A stretch of 34,869 bases of DNA from Amanita rubescens (lineage: Eukaryota > Basidiomycota > Agaricomycetes > Agaricales > Amanitaceae), in NCBI GenBank assembly GCA_015039365.1, contig WION01000546.1, positions 1 through 34,869 of the forward strand, read 5' to 3'. The notes under the pieces are model-generated. The model saw only the letters and a list, made by a program, of their open reading frames with translations, made no database searches and was not told where the DNA came from. Positions 11,441 to 22,099 of this stretch are shown here, one piece after another (positions within the stretch are counted from its first letter, which is position 1; every line of letters starts with the position of its first letter). The position numbers and the translations under genes are program-made.

Positions 11441-12590
11441 CTCAGCAATGTCTGGCACTTCATCGACTCCTGTGACACGTCCGTCGAACTTTTGCCCCCA
11501 TTTTGCCTCTTAAGTACTCCAACTCAATCTTTACCAGCCTGGGCCTCCCTCGTTCATGTCAACACGACCTCATCTTCCTCGGTTCCCAATCTTGCTCTTC
11601 CCACGGAAAACCCGCCGCTGCCGCCCTTCTTCCTCTCGTCGTCATCAGCGCCATCGTGATCTGGGACAAGGTCGAGCGACGCCAAGGCGAAGAAAACGGA
11701 AGCGCTGAGCCGAGACGGTCAACAAACACATGTGGACCATATCAACAGACTGGAAGTTGAACCATATCCGCGCAGGTGCCCAGGCTGCCATCCGACACTC
11801 CATAGCGGCGCTCGCAAATCCGATTTTTTTTCATTCGGCGCTATTCGTCCCCCGCATGATTGCAACTTCCCCCTCACTTGACGCGGTTCAGATCCGCTGT
11901 CAAGGTACAGGTCCAGGAAACACCACTCTGGCTGAGGCTATTGCTTCCGATGAACGCATATCTCATTCGCAGCCACTGCTACCTGTGTCTCCCGTGCTCC
12001 CTTGCCACCGACCTCGCCTTTCCACAGATTCTCGTCATACAGCCAGCACTTCCTGCGTCTCTCATGTATTACATTCTGCTTATGCGCCGCCTGTCCCTTC
12101 TCTTCCTGCCGTGTACAGTCACAATGAAACGCCGTCGAAGTCGACGTCAGCTTTCGTCCGTTGCAAATCGCTGGTTCTCTCACTCTCAGTCTAGAAGATA
12201 TTCGCGTCAAAGACGACGACGACATTCTCCCCGCTCTAGCTAGTAAGTCGTTCACTCCTTCTCTTACAACGGATGATATCTAATCCCGGACCGATACTTC
12301 CATCACCACTGTTGGCTCCGCAGTCATTGTCAATGTTGTCCGAGATCACAGCGGAGCTATTGTTGCTTGGCCAGCGTGGGACGAACCGACCCTTCCCTCT
12401 CCAATGCGCAATATCACCCAACGCCATACTCACGCCGCTCCCCACGGTCTCCTCAATGATACCCGACCTCAGCAGGCTTCTCTCGCATCAGAATACAGAC
12501 GTGACACCCCCTTCCGCTTCCACCGACACGTCCCGCACTGAGACGGAAACTGAGGACAAGCCCGAACAGATGGCGACATCAACATGAACC
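11441..12590 (+). pseudogene. Probable decayed Ser/Pro-rich gene
   Basis: Protein-like stretches lie in changing frames: from 11446 MSGTSSTPVTRPSNFCPHF, a Ser/Pro run around 11530-11640, LSLEDIRVKDDDDILPALAS ending at a GTAAGT near 12243, and after an acceptor near 12323 IVNVVRDHSGAIVAWPAWDE. Stops and frame changes separate them. The pattern fits a gene that has accumulated lesions, but I recognise no family and the boundaries are guesses. Confidence 0.35.
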
Positions 12591-13116
12591 GCATCTCCCG
12601 GTCACACCTTGCAAATCGTAGCACAGTACCGCCACTCCCACCGCAGCGATGACCAATGACACCTGCATGTGAGTACCGCCAGTAACGACACCAGGTATGT
12701 GCTCCCTTGCTCCCATTTGACGGTGCTGACCATCTATTTGCGCTACCCAGCTACCCTCAATGCCTGCCAGCACCCTAATCCCGCCAACTGGCACCCCTGA
12801 CAACCACGGTCCACACGGGACCCTCTACACCCACCTGCGACCTCCTGCTCTTACGCTCACATCCACCTCACGTGCGCACCGCATCGCTGTCATGCTCACA
12901 TTGCCATGTTTCACCAGTTTACATTGACAATAGGTCACACATTTGTCATATAATAATACTATATTAGTAATAGTAACTGGATATTGTATCGAGTAGAATG
13001 CAGCAATTTCATAACAAGAAGTTACTCTTCATAGTACATACTACATAGTACTGCAAATCATATCCAATGAGAAAAAACAGGGCCTCGGATCTGCCACTTG
13101 GTGGCCCACATCTACA
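12591..13116. other. Intergenic, nothing recognised
   Basis: AT-rich in 12940-13060 with short direct repeats of CATAGTAC. No supported gene. Confidence 0.4.
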
Positions 13117-13247
13117 AGTTTTAAGCAGAGAGCGTTGTTCTCGTCAAGTAAGTCTGCGCTCTGGTGTTCTTTTCCGTGCATTTGATCCATCAAACACCTT
13201 AAGTAACAGCATAGAATTAGAGTCAAAAGCTCAGGCCTTTATGCAGT

Positions 13248-14084
13248 ATGTCATCGATGCCTCCCACGCTGGTGGTGACACCCTTTCCGGACACGCATGG
13301 ATTCAAAGTCAAAGTCAAAATCGCAGGTCCTTATGCAGTATCTTCACCTCTCACGGCCTTTGCTGGAGACATCCTTTCCTGGACGAGTATGGATCCCCGA
13401 GAAAGCCAGCTATTCAATTCACGGGGCGTGCTATACCGCTTCCGGGTTCGTCAATCTGCCTTCGTCTTCTCCGAATATTATGCAAATATATTTTTTCTCC
13501 AGACGATCGTCGGGAACGGGAGGCGTTACGACGCTCATGCGAACGATCACTGAATAAAGAACAACGTTGCAAAACTTGAATGGGGTGCAAATGGCGGACT
13601 TGGTCGCGTCATTAGCGGCAAGGTCTGCTTGATTCTGTCGCTCTCTGCACTTGAAGCTGATCCAATCTTATCAATCAGAACGGGCAGCCAATGGCAGACA
13701 TGGTTAGACCGGACCCGACCATACAGGTATGTCACTTTTGTGGATGCATGGCTACAAGGCAACCAACGTGTCTCGAGGGCGCCCGAGTTTTCAATGGACC
13801 GGACGGATCTGTGTACAGGTGGCGACCAAGCGGGACAAGTTCTGACGTACTGGTAGGGAATATGACTTGGCTATTACCTATTCGGTGATCACTTACCGCT
13901 CTTACAGTTACAAGACGAGATTGGGGGTGTTATCGCATTTTTCAGACCGATAAAAAGAACACGGTACACGATAGGAGACGTGTATTGCGAATTGCACTTC
14001 CTCCGCGATGTCGGGGCACCACTGATGGATACGATCACGGTTACCGCCATGTTGAATCGATTCTGTGACTGGTGGAACATATGA
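13248..14084 (+). pseudogene. DUF6593-domain protein, disrupted (5 exons, about 205 codons)
   Basis: Exons 13248-13445, 13503-13622, 13679-13726, 13778-13852 and 13908-14084, with introns of 51-57 bp. The order of motifs fits DUF6593: an N-terminal segment ending GVLYRFR, then NNVAKLEWG, then ARVFNGPDGSVYRWRP, GGVIAFFRP and LMDTITVTAMLNRF at the end. With the simplest splicing, exon 2 carries an in-frame TGA at 13551. The adjacent frame reads GGVTTLMRTITE, which fits the family better, so a pair of small frameshifts is equally possible. Either way I see no intact frame. DUF6593 function is unknown. The first codons lie inside the repeat copied from the downstream gene, so the true start may differ. 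Confidence 0.65.
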
Positions 14085-14323
14085 ACCTATCCTCGGTTAT
14101 ATTCATCAATACAGATCGCTTTTGCTGCCTATAATTACCTGTACTTTATAGTTCATTCTTCCTGACCGACAAAAGATCTTTGTTTCAGGTTTAAAACGTG
14201 ACAAAGATGATAGCAAGTCAGAACGACGAGGGGCCACTAATACATACTCCCAGTTAATGTGACTTGGGCTCATTCTGATGGTTATTGTATGTACAGTACA
14301 CTTTCTAGCAACTTTGCCATCTC

Positions 14324-14341
14324 GTAAGGATCTTTTAGCAC
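14324..14341 (+). other. Shared 18-nt motif GTAAGGAWCTTTTAGCAC
   Basis: The same motif recurs at 19171-19188 and 25486-25503. The second copy lies 41 bp after the stop of one dsRBD gene and the third 166 bp after the stop of another. This first copy sits in the broken duplicate. It may be a leftover of the 3' flank or a small conserved signal. Confidence 0.6.
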
Positions 14342-14395
14342 AAATGCCGCCACAAAGTCGCTGAGATTCGGGAGTTCGGCGGAAGCACACGTACC

Positions 14396-14898
14396 TCCTC
14401 CCAACAACCGCGTGTATACTTGTGATCGCCCTCTTTACTGCAAGAAGAAGCTTGCCAGACGACATAGTACAAACACCAGTTTTCGATGGAGACTGCGTTC
14501 GCGCCGAACATCAGTTCTCAGTTCTATCCAGCGCGAGGTGGGCCCTCCGCAGCACACATTTGAAGACGTTTATAACATTCCTAGGCGGGCGAGGATTCTG
14601 GAACCTAGACTGTCAATTTGAATGGGAGCGTTGGCGGATGTGGTGGTAGGAACGTTCGTGTTCGCGCTTCCATCTCGTTAAGCATGCCCCTCACACGAAG
14701 GTTGTGTCAAGGTGCTTAACTATCACCTCAGGGCAGTAAGCGGTTAAGGCACAGTAAGAGGCGATGCAGCCCTCATTTTCATGCTCCATGAAAAGCCGCT
14801 CGGCAAACGCATTAATCGCTTTTGGATAGTTTTAGGCAGAGTCCGGGACGCAAAGGATGAACAGAATGACATTCACGACCGAGCTATACATACACCTA
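14396..14898. other. Intergenic, no supported gene
   Basis: Open frames at 14412-14621 and 14422-14649 overlap each other and show no domain. The second has a Trp-rich end (FEWERWRMWW) and could be a fragment of a lost gene. Confidence 0.35.
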
Positions 14899-15760
14899 TC
14901 AACAAGTAGCTTGTAGGAACGAGATCAACGCATATCTTAAAGAAAAATAGCCATTATATATCAGCGGGGGTCTCGGGAGTGCTACAAACATCTTACCTCC
15001 CGCTGACACGCCATTTCTCTCCGGACTGGTCAAGCCTCTCCGCGACTTGCCTGTCAATGCCAACAACGACATTCGCTTTATTCGTTCTCAAGCTCAGCAA
15101 CGGGAATGAACCCGCGAGCGGGCCTGCGCCAACATCAACATCACGCCAAGCCGACCGAGAAATGTGAGTGAGGAGGCGCACCGAGAGCCTGGGCAAAATG
15201 GGTCCACGCTGGCCATTTGATATCACCCGTAAGCCTATCCCCCCAAAAGAATAAACGCCACGCATTTATTATATAAGAAAAGTCACCCACTTTTGAATAT
15301 CACAAGATCGCTCGTCTTGAGGCTCTCGTACAGTCGAGGCGCGCGAGTTTGGACATCCCAATACGGATCCGGGGACGTCCAAAACGCAGGGTCTTGGGCT
15401 TGATTCGAATTCGCGCCTCCAAACGCCCTATCGAGGGGGGCGGATAAAGAAAAGATGCCCTCGTCTAGGCATTTTTGCTACCGGCTGACCATCCTATCCA
15501 GGTGTTCTACGGATTCGGACTCGGGGGACCCGTCGATCTCGGAAAAAGCTTGAGCGGATCGTAGATAAGCAAATGTGGCTAAAAGGTTGGGTGGAGTTAC
15601 GTCCAAGACAAACCATGGGATCAGTTTGGGGCTGCGTTAAGCGTGAGTGGGTGAGAAAGAGTGAAGAGGGTAGGGGACGTACTGGAATACGACTTTTTCC
15701 ACAAAGGGCGTAAAGGTGATTAAGAAATGTTCCCCTCGTTGTCGGTATCTATCGTCGGAT
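14899..15760 (-). pseudogene. DUF89 / ARMT1-type damage-control phosphatase, 5'-truncated pseudogene
   Basis: Minus-strand exons can be followed as about 15760-15683, 15631-15292, a short exon to 15182, 15123-14997 and 14935-14899 (stop TGA). Family hallmarks are clear: FTPFVEKVVFHPKLIPWFV, SLKTSDLVIFK, LTGDIKWPAWTHFAQALG, GPLAGSFPLLSLRTNKANVV and a C-terminal SGRYALISF. Intact members are metal-dependent phosphatases acting on phosphorylated metabolites. Lesions: a TAG inside RMVSR-stop-QKCLDEG where a Trp codon is likely; the expected GDLNYRKLTGD motif is reduced to GDRLTGD; the acceptor before it is lost; and the N-terminal half is missing. The protein cannot be functional. Identification rests on remembered family sequence and is strong. 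Confidence 0.8.
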
Positions 15761-16227
15761 CGTTGCAGAAGCGGCGGACGACGGTTTCGTAACTTTTTTT
15801 TACCGGGGTGTAGGTTGTTACCGGTCTAGATCGTCACGGCGGTGGACGTACGGAAAACTAAGAATGGGTCAGAAAAGAAGTGGAGCAGGACAATTTGAAG
15901 TGAACCTTGTTTTGTCTGTGCGGGAAATAAAGGAGTGAACAACATCGCAGGACGTGATCAAAGGACGGTGGGAAAAGATTGATTGGCCCTTCAAACTCTC
16001 GCATGTACCGACGACAATACTATATCTCTGCAGCTCAGATCTGGATTTCCCGTCGGAGGGGACTTCAACTTATGCTAAGCTGTAAAAGTCCCAGGTTAGG
16101 AAATAGCCCAACAAGAAGTTAAATTGGGCGCTTGTGCCAATCCTGGACAAAAGGGTCTTGCCACGTTTCGGTTCCACGTTAACTCAAGGTTCAATATCTG
16201 GTATTAGCACCATTCCACACGTCCTCC
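15761..16227. other. Intergenic, upstream region of the 16228 gene
   Basis: No gene. It contains the lost 5' side of the DUF89 relic and presumably the promoter of the next gene. I see no clear TATA box. Confidence 0.35.
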
Positions 16228-19130
16228 ATGCCAAACAACGCTTCCACAGACTCTATAGAGGTCCGAACGCGCCGTAATTGGTGGCATAAAGCCAAGGATT
16301 TCATCATCAGAAATTGCTGGATGTACGACATGGGCGACAATGCCAAACTGCGCATCTCAGATTACCGTATCAAGGCCAACATTGTATTCATAGGAAACCA
16401 CCCCGACCATTCAATACCGAGCACATCACATGCTGATCAAGGGGAAGCGCAAGGTTTGTCTTGCGATCATGAGAAACGCCATTAACTGACTCTATCATGA
16501 TTTCATCGAATGCCAGAAACCGATCAGCCTGAGAGTCCTCTCCCGGATATATCCATGCCTCAGGATGGAATTCCATCCAGAGACGAAGATAATCAGCCGC
16601 AAAGTTTGTCGCTCGTCCCCTAAAGTTGTTTTTATCTATCTGATTACCACAAGCGTTGGTACAGGCAAAGAGTAATTTCTCCGTATCACCTCCTGATGTA
16701 CGTCCTGTATCCTTTTGTGATTTCCGGTTACCCATTGTTTTAGCCCAACAACGCATTTGAGTCGGATGCCGAGGCAATCTCCGATTGCGCGAACCCGGAC
16801 GTCCCTTCGAGCAGTTCGGTGAGAACGATTCAAGCCCTTCATTGGATCGTCTCTTCACTTATTGAGCAGGAAGCATATGCAAGCACGACTCGTGGCCAGA
16901 GTCACATATATTCCCTTGAGATGTTGTTTCTCGAGGCAGGTTACCCTCTCTACATGCCTACGCCATCCAGAGGTCTTCCGGCGGCATACCTGAGGAGAGG
17001 AGTAAGGATCGGCGATGTTGGTCTGGTAACCGCAAATGGGGCCTTCGACTTTCTATTCAGCGTTTGTCAACACGATGATCCGTCGGATCCTGGGGTTAAT
17101 CCATCGATACTTCCTGACAGCTTTGAATTTATCAAGCCCATAATCAGAGTTAACGGTAAATTTGATCCTGGTGTATGTCTGACCAGTCATCATGTCAATG
17201 TAATCCATGATCATAGTTCGTAAGTATGACAAATTGCGCCGTACAGGTCATTTACAGAAGCATTTCTAGCTCTTCCGCCTTTCAATGTTCAGCCAAAGGA
17301 GCCGTCCTTGCTTTGCCTACAGGTGCCACTGTTTACGAAGCAATGAACGTTCGCCATTTCCAAGCACATGCTGCTCATCACGCCGCACGTTGGTACAAGT
17401 ATGCGCTGAACGAAGGTGGCAGGGATGTCTCCAACGGGTCTCTTTATCTTGTTACAGAATGTACCAAATCCATGAACTGGGGTATTTCAGTCTTCTATGC
17501 GAACCCAACGGCTAACAGTGACCATCACCTCACTTTCGACAAAGGATTGTGTCGATGGGAACCTAAACGGGGCAAGGTAGATGCGAGAGTAGGACCAAAA
17601 CCGACTGACATAATTCTTTCCGATAATGACGAACCAAATCAATGCGTTTTCTTGCGCGGTATCAAAATCATGCTTCGGCCGGATATATGGGATGAGCTTA
17701 ACGGCGCCATTGATGTGAGGTGTCAGGATGGATAGTCTTCCAACCCACCGTTCACAAGGACAATCACTCGTTCCTCAAGCCACCAGGTTTCGGGTGGCCA
17801 AACCGGTTCATTTCATCAAAACTCCAGCGGCGACCACAACCCATCGGGTCCTAGTCACAATGTAGGACTCAATATGGACTGGCCTTTTCAAACTCAAGCG
17901 CCTCAAGCCATCCCAACGAATGTAGTCGACCCATCCTGCGAATTACATAAACAAGAGCCGTGGCTCGAAAAAGTCATACTGGAAGACGTTTTCAGAGCAA
18001 CAGCTCCCGTGCGTATTACTCATTCTCGAGCTGCCTCACCTGATTGGGCTCGTAACATCAGCTTCACCCTTCCGATCCAATTAACGTCATGCTTCTACAC
18101 TTGGTGAGATATCACTCATGATTCAGAATGCGGATTAATGACCCTGTTGAAACAGAAACCAGAGGCCAGTGTAGCACTCGTGCACGACAGCGTGTGGTGT
18201 GATCAGTTGCCGCCTGTAAGCACGAGCCTTTGGTAACGGGTTGCGAGATACTTAAGTCCGCTGCAGGATTTTATGGAAGACCCTCTAAATCCTAAGATCG
18301 ATCGCTTACTAGAAAACGTAAAGCGTTCTTACAAGGCAATGATCGACGAGTATGGTAATGTATTTTATTATCATTTGACCAGGATGCTTACATTTTACGC
18401 AGAGAGCGTTGTTCTAATCAAGTAAGTCTACTTTCTGGCTTTTTACCTGCATTTGATCTATCATACCATTAACAGCATAGAATTAGACTCAAAACCGAAG
18501 GTAAGACAAACTTTTTATTTTTGAGGCCATGGTGTCTAAAATGGAAGGTTTTTATGCAGTATGACTTCGATGCCTCTCACCCCATCATTGGTTCGTTTTT
18601 ACTTTTGTTCAAGTTTCAAAAGTAACAAAGATAATAGGAGGTCAGGACGACGAGGATATTTTGATGACGGAACCACCATTACGAGGCTCTTACGTAACCT
18701 CGTTGAACGACCTCCCGCAGAGTTTGCCAGCAAGAGCGCCTACAATCCCCTCCGACTGGAAAAATAAATACATCGAGACTTCAGCAGGGAGTACTCTGGT
18801 TTCTAGTGTGAGTAATCTCCGTGATGATTTTTGCTTTGTATGGATCTCAAAGGCTAGCAGGACATTGGCACATGCTATCGCACGTGGCTTAATAACCACG
18901 CCGGAATGCAAAAATTAGGAAAAGTTGAATACATCAATGAAGAGACCAAAGAAGGTAGTCAACGCACCTGGAAGTCAACTGTTCAGAGTACGTCTTCCAT
19001 CCGATGAGATGAACATTTTAATAATTTTGTTTCAGTGAACGGTAAATACATGGGCTCTGGGGAGGGCTCTAAGAAAGCGGAGGCCAAAGAGATGGCTGCT
19101 AAGCAAGCCTTGGTTAGTCTAGGCGCGTGA
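16228..19130 (+). CDS. 706-aa protein of the GDVG/NGSLYLVT fungal family with a C-terminal dsRBD
   Basis: Sixteen exons: 16228-16453, 16517-16614, 16665-16697, 16744-16818, 16870-17219, 17270-17714, 17787-18008, 18062-18103, 18156-18215, 18267-18354, 18403-18421, 18476-18500, 18548-18590, 18638-18807, 18858-18987, 19036-19130. All phases agree. The 72-bp intron 17715-17786 is chosen because it removes a TAG at 17733. Residues 150-400 hold motifs of a large Agaricomycete family: MLFLEAGYPLYMPTPSRGLP, RIGDVGLVTANGAFDFLFSV, NGSLYLVTECTKSMNWG, NQCVFLRGIKI. A Ser/Gly/Asn linker follows, then LHPSDPINVMLLHLKPEASV and VALVHDSVWC (about 484-513). Residues 639-703 form a dsRBD: WLNNHAGMQKLGKVEY, RTWKSTVQ, GSGEGSKKAEAKEMAAKQAL. 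The first four small exons and the start are the least certain. Likely role: dsRNA binding through the C-terminus. What the N-terminal part does is unknown. Confidence 0.75.
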
Positions 19131-19649
19131 ATATTGAATAGTTGATTCCGTACTCTTGCTTTGCCATCTTGTAAGGAACTTTTAGCACGACTGCCGCCCA
19201 CGAATTCGCTGAGATTCGGGAGTTCGGCAGAAGCACAGCCACAACAGATCCCGAGCCAAATATTGACGATTGTGGAACTCGCTTTGTCCTCAAGTGTCCA
19301 ACCTCTTTCCTTTTCTACAAGCCAGCCTTACTCTCTCGACGTTCCATACACTTATACATCTTTTAACAACGTTAATTCTACTTATTTAACCTCGAAAATC
19401 CAAGCACACAACGATCCAAAACCAGGTCCCACATGCGCCTACAGCGCAAACAAACTTGTTTGACGCACCCCACATGATCACTCGATCACCTTATCATTCT
19501 ACACGTTGTACTATGATACCATATCAGGCGACGTCAAAAAAAACGTGAACAAGGAAATACCCGATGCTGAGTCCCAGGATGCGGTGTTCGCACCTCTCTG
19601 TCCATTTTGGGGGTCATGAGGATTATGGGCCGTTGAGCCGTCCCACTTG
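19131..19649. other. Intergenic after the dsRBD fusion gene
   Basis: Holds the shared motif at 19171-19188 and the block repeated at 14298-14395. An open frame at 19161-19463 (100 aa) has no domain and partly lies in that repeat; I do not call it. Confidence 0.4.
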
Positions 19650-19656
19650 TATAAAT
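19650..19656 (+). promoter_or_regulatory. Likely TATA box of the 19701 gene
   Basis: TATAAAT lies 51 bp before the start codon of the next gene, with no other gene between. Confidence 0.45.
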
Positions 19657-19700
19657 TCCTGCCATCGTATGCCCAGCGTTTGAACGGAAAACCAGCCGCG

Positions 19701-21455
19701 ATGGGTATGTGTCCTTTCTTTCGACCTTTTTGACTTGTGCTAAAGTGATACTCGGACGCAGTTTGGCACGCGGATAATTTGAATCTAAGGGATAGGGCGA
19801 TGCAGCTTGCGTTTGATATTAGAAAATTGCAGAGGAGTGCAAGGGAGAAACTCGTACCTGTTGAACGACTTGAACAGAAGAAACAAACGGCAGATCAAGT
19901 GGATAAAGTTGTGGCGGCGAATGGAGCGAGGGATTTTCCTGACCTCCAGAGAAGGTTGTTTGGTACTCTGACGCCGCAGGAAAGAGTCATGTATGAGCGC
20001 GTAAGTGTCTTTTCATGTCAATGTTCTTGTTCTTGACGCATATATGCAGTTAGTTGAAAGACTTTTACCTATCGGTCAAACCGTAGATCCTACCCTCGAT
20101 GTCTATTCTATCCTTTTCTTATTCAGTAAGTCGTCATGTCTTTTTGTACCAACCTGGTCACTTACTCGTTAATCCAGGTGGATCCATTAATAAAGGTGGC
20201 TACCTATTGTGATCGGCAGTTACACGACATTCATTAAGTTTTGTCAGCTGTCAACGTCAGCGAAGCCCTACACATAGGTATTAGCCTCTACTTAAGCGTC
20301 TGCGATGCTTGCTTACCTCCAATTGCAGCTCACCTCGTCGCAACCATGAGAGACTACGCAAGTCAGTTACCCCGCATCTCCACATCTAGGTCCTTGACAC
20401 CTCATAGGAGCCTTTGTCATCCTGTGCAAATACGGACTCGAGGCCGGAAAATCAGCTCTCGCTCCGGCCACTCAATCCGCTAAGCTCGTCAACGGTGAGC
20501 CTCATGCTCTCAACGCCGCTCCGCTCGAGTCGTGATTCCTTTTCTTCCTAGAAATCATCCAAAACGAAGACAAATTAGTCAAGTACGCCTCTAGAGCGGC
20601 TTGCCTTCTCAAACTAGTCGCTATCGCCGGACTTGACCCCGACCCGTGGGTTTCCAACATCTCGGTACGATGCACGCCGTCCGAAAATTATGTTTGTTCT
20701 AACAATCTGGAAAGCAAATCTCCTCAGAACAGGTTCAAAAAGAGAAGCTGAAAGTTGCCGTACACGAGTTATACTTGCGGCGACTAGCTTCTTTGGTGAG
20801 TATCTCGCGCTCCCTCCCCCCAAATTCGTGAGCTGATTTGGCACGTCAAGTTCTTTGAACGGTTATGCGACGCGATCATGGTGTGCTTCCCCCTTCTTGA
20901 CAAAAGCAAGCCTTCAAGTCTTAACCCTTGCTCATGGTAGCTGCACGACGGCCTATTACTGAACTACCTCAACCACCTCACAGGGGGACAACCGATCCAC
21001 GCCAACGAGGTAACGTGCCTCTTCTTCATCCATTACTAAACATTCTGATGTACCACACGCTAGACCGCAAACCTGTTAATGAAAGCCATGATGAACGCAT
21101 GGTGCAATATTGACATTGCTACATCCGTCAATATGATAGCCGGCACGGATTCGCGCCGCGATTCGTGGACAGACGCGGATCCTGTATCGTCTGAGGCTGT
21201 TCGCCTTTTAGACGAGCTCAAGGCTCAAATCGGGATTGCGCAAGGTTCTCAGGTTCATTGTGATTTGGCGGGTGTAGTGGGGAATTTGTATTCTGAACCT
21301 GATGATGAGGTGAGTGACGACGGGCTTGGTTGGTTTTTTGAACAAGGTGGACTGACTTGAACGCGCAGACGTTGCCAAAGGAAGATTACGACGTTCAGGC
21401 GCAACTACATGATATAGATAGAGTTTTTGTCAAGTTTCTTCCGTATCCTTCGTGA
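19701..21455 (+). CDS. Unknown 370-aa helical protein, 13 exons
   Basis: Exons: 19701-19704, 19762-20000, 20050-20125, 20178-20195, 20248-20277, 20329-20361, 20408-20494, 20552-20664, 20715-20795, 20851-20880, 20941-21009, 21064-21309, 21369-21455. Introns are 46-60 bp and every phase agrees, including the micro-exons of 4, 18, 30, 33 and 30 bp, so the gene looks intact. The protein is rich in Ala, Leu, Lys and Glu and seems almost all helical: a charged N-terminal segment with RDRAMQLAFDIRKLQRSARE, then FPDLQRRLFGTLTPQERVMY, a more hydrophobic middle (residues 98-195, with ILCKYGLEAGKSALAPATQS and AACLLKLVAIAGLD), and an acidic C-terminus. No catalytic motif or signal peptide is visible. A TATAAAT lies at 19650. 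I recognise no named family. A membrane-interacting helical bundle is one possibility, purely by composition. Confidence 0.75.
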
Positions 21456-21582
21456 AAGCATGGGTGTATATCAGAAAACGATGTCTATTATTGGGTATTT
21501 CCGAGTTAACATGCCAGAACGTGTGTGAACATGAATATGGGGAAGAGCTAAAGTTTTGATTTAGCCTTTGTCGTAATCTCCT

Positions 21583-22099
21583 TTACCCAAGGCTTGCGGG
21601 CATGCGTGAACAACTCTCTTCGCGGAACTGCGCGCGTGCCACGTCAGAATCGGTCTTTGCGCGGATAAACACCGATAACTCACTCCAATCACAAGAATCA
21701 TCCACCACGCCCACAGGAACGCCTATAATATCTCCTCCGGGGTTACCAATCAACACGTTAGCCCCGCACTGAGAGCAGAACGAGCGAAGAAAAGATCGGC
21801 CGCTTTTAGTCGCTTTATCTTCGTATCCAGAGATTTTGTCTTGACCTTGCGTTATGTGTACGTTCTTTGTCAAAAAAATTCAAATTCAAATTCTGCACGA
21901 AGAGAGGGGGAGGAGGGACGCGCGCTGACGAACCTTTGCTTTGAAAAATATTTGACATAAACACCGACCCGGTTGCTTTTTGACAGTTGACGCAATGGCA
22001 GACCATGAAGGTCACCGGGTCACCGGTAATGTCAAACTTGACTGCCCCGCATAGACACGACGCAGAACGGGTCCTCGGGCCTGAATTTGATTTTGACAT
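21583..22099 (-). CDS. GFA (glutathione-dependent formaldehyde-activating / CENP-V) family protein, 153 aa
   Basis: Two minus-strand exons, 22099-21920 and 21864-21583. The zinc-binding pattern of the GFA family is complete: CLCGAVKF (Cys15, Cys17), CHCVNCQKATGS (Cys34, Cys36, Cys39) and FCSQCGANVLI in exon 2. Length fits the family (about 120-160 aa). The family binds zinc and includes enzymes acting on glutathione adducts; the substrate of most fungal members is unknown. The donor used here (GTCCCT) is weak. A better-looking GTTCGT at 21933 would shift exon 2 out of frame, so the exact junction is uncertain. The gene is convergent with the 19701 gene, 127 bp between stops. Confidence 0.85.

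Larger units (their letters stand above)
13117..14395 (+). repeat. Broken partial copy of the 3' end of the 16228-19130 gene
   Basis: Three blocks match that gene in order. 13117-13270 matches 18402-18585 and includes exon 11 with its GTAAGT intron and exons 12-13, but lacks the intron between 12 and 13. 14180-14228 matches 18600-18655. 14298-14395 matches 19147-19240, the region just past the gene's stop. The dsRBD exons present between the last two blocks in the parent are missing here, and a DUF6593 pseudogene occupies 13248-14084. The blocks are diverged, so the duplication is not recent. Confidence 0.7.

Noticed and set aside
13069..13579. 170-aa ORF over the start of the DUF6593 region
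   Set aside because: It reads through introns of both the duplicated gene fragment and the DUF6593 gene. The spliced reading explains the sequence better.
17733..17735. In-frame TAG suggesting that the dsRBD fusion gene is broken
   Set aside because: A 72-bp intron with GTGAGG donor and CCACCAG acceptor (17715-17786) removes it in phase, and all later exons remain in frame.
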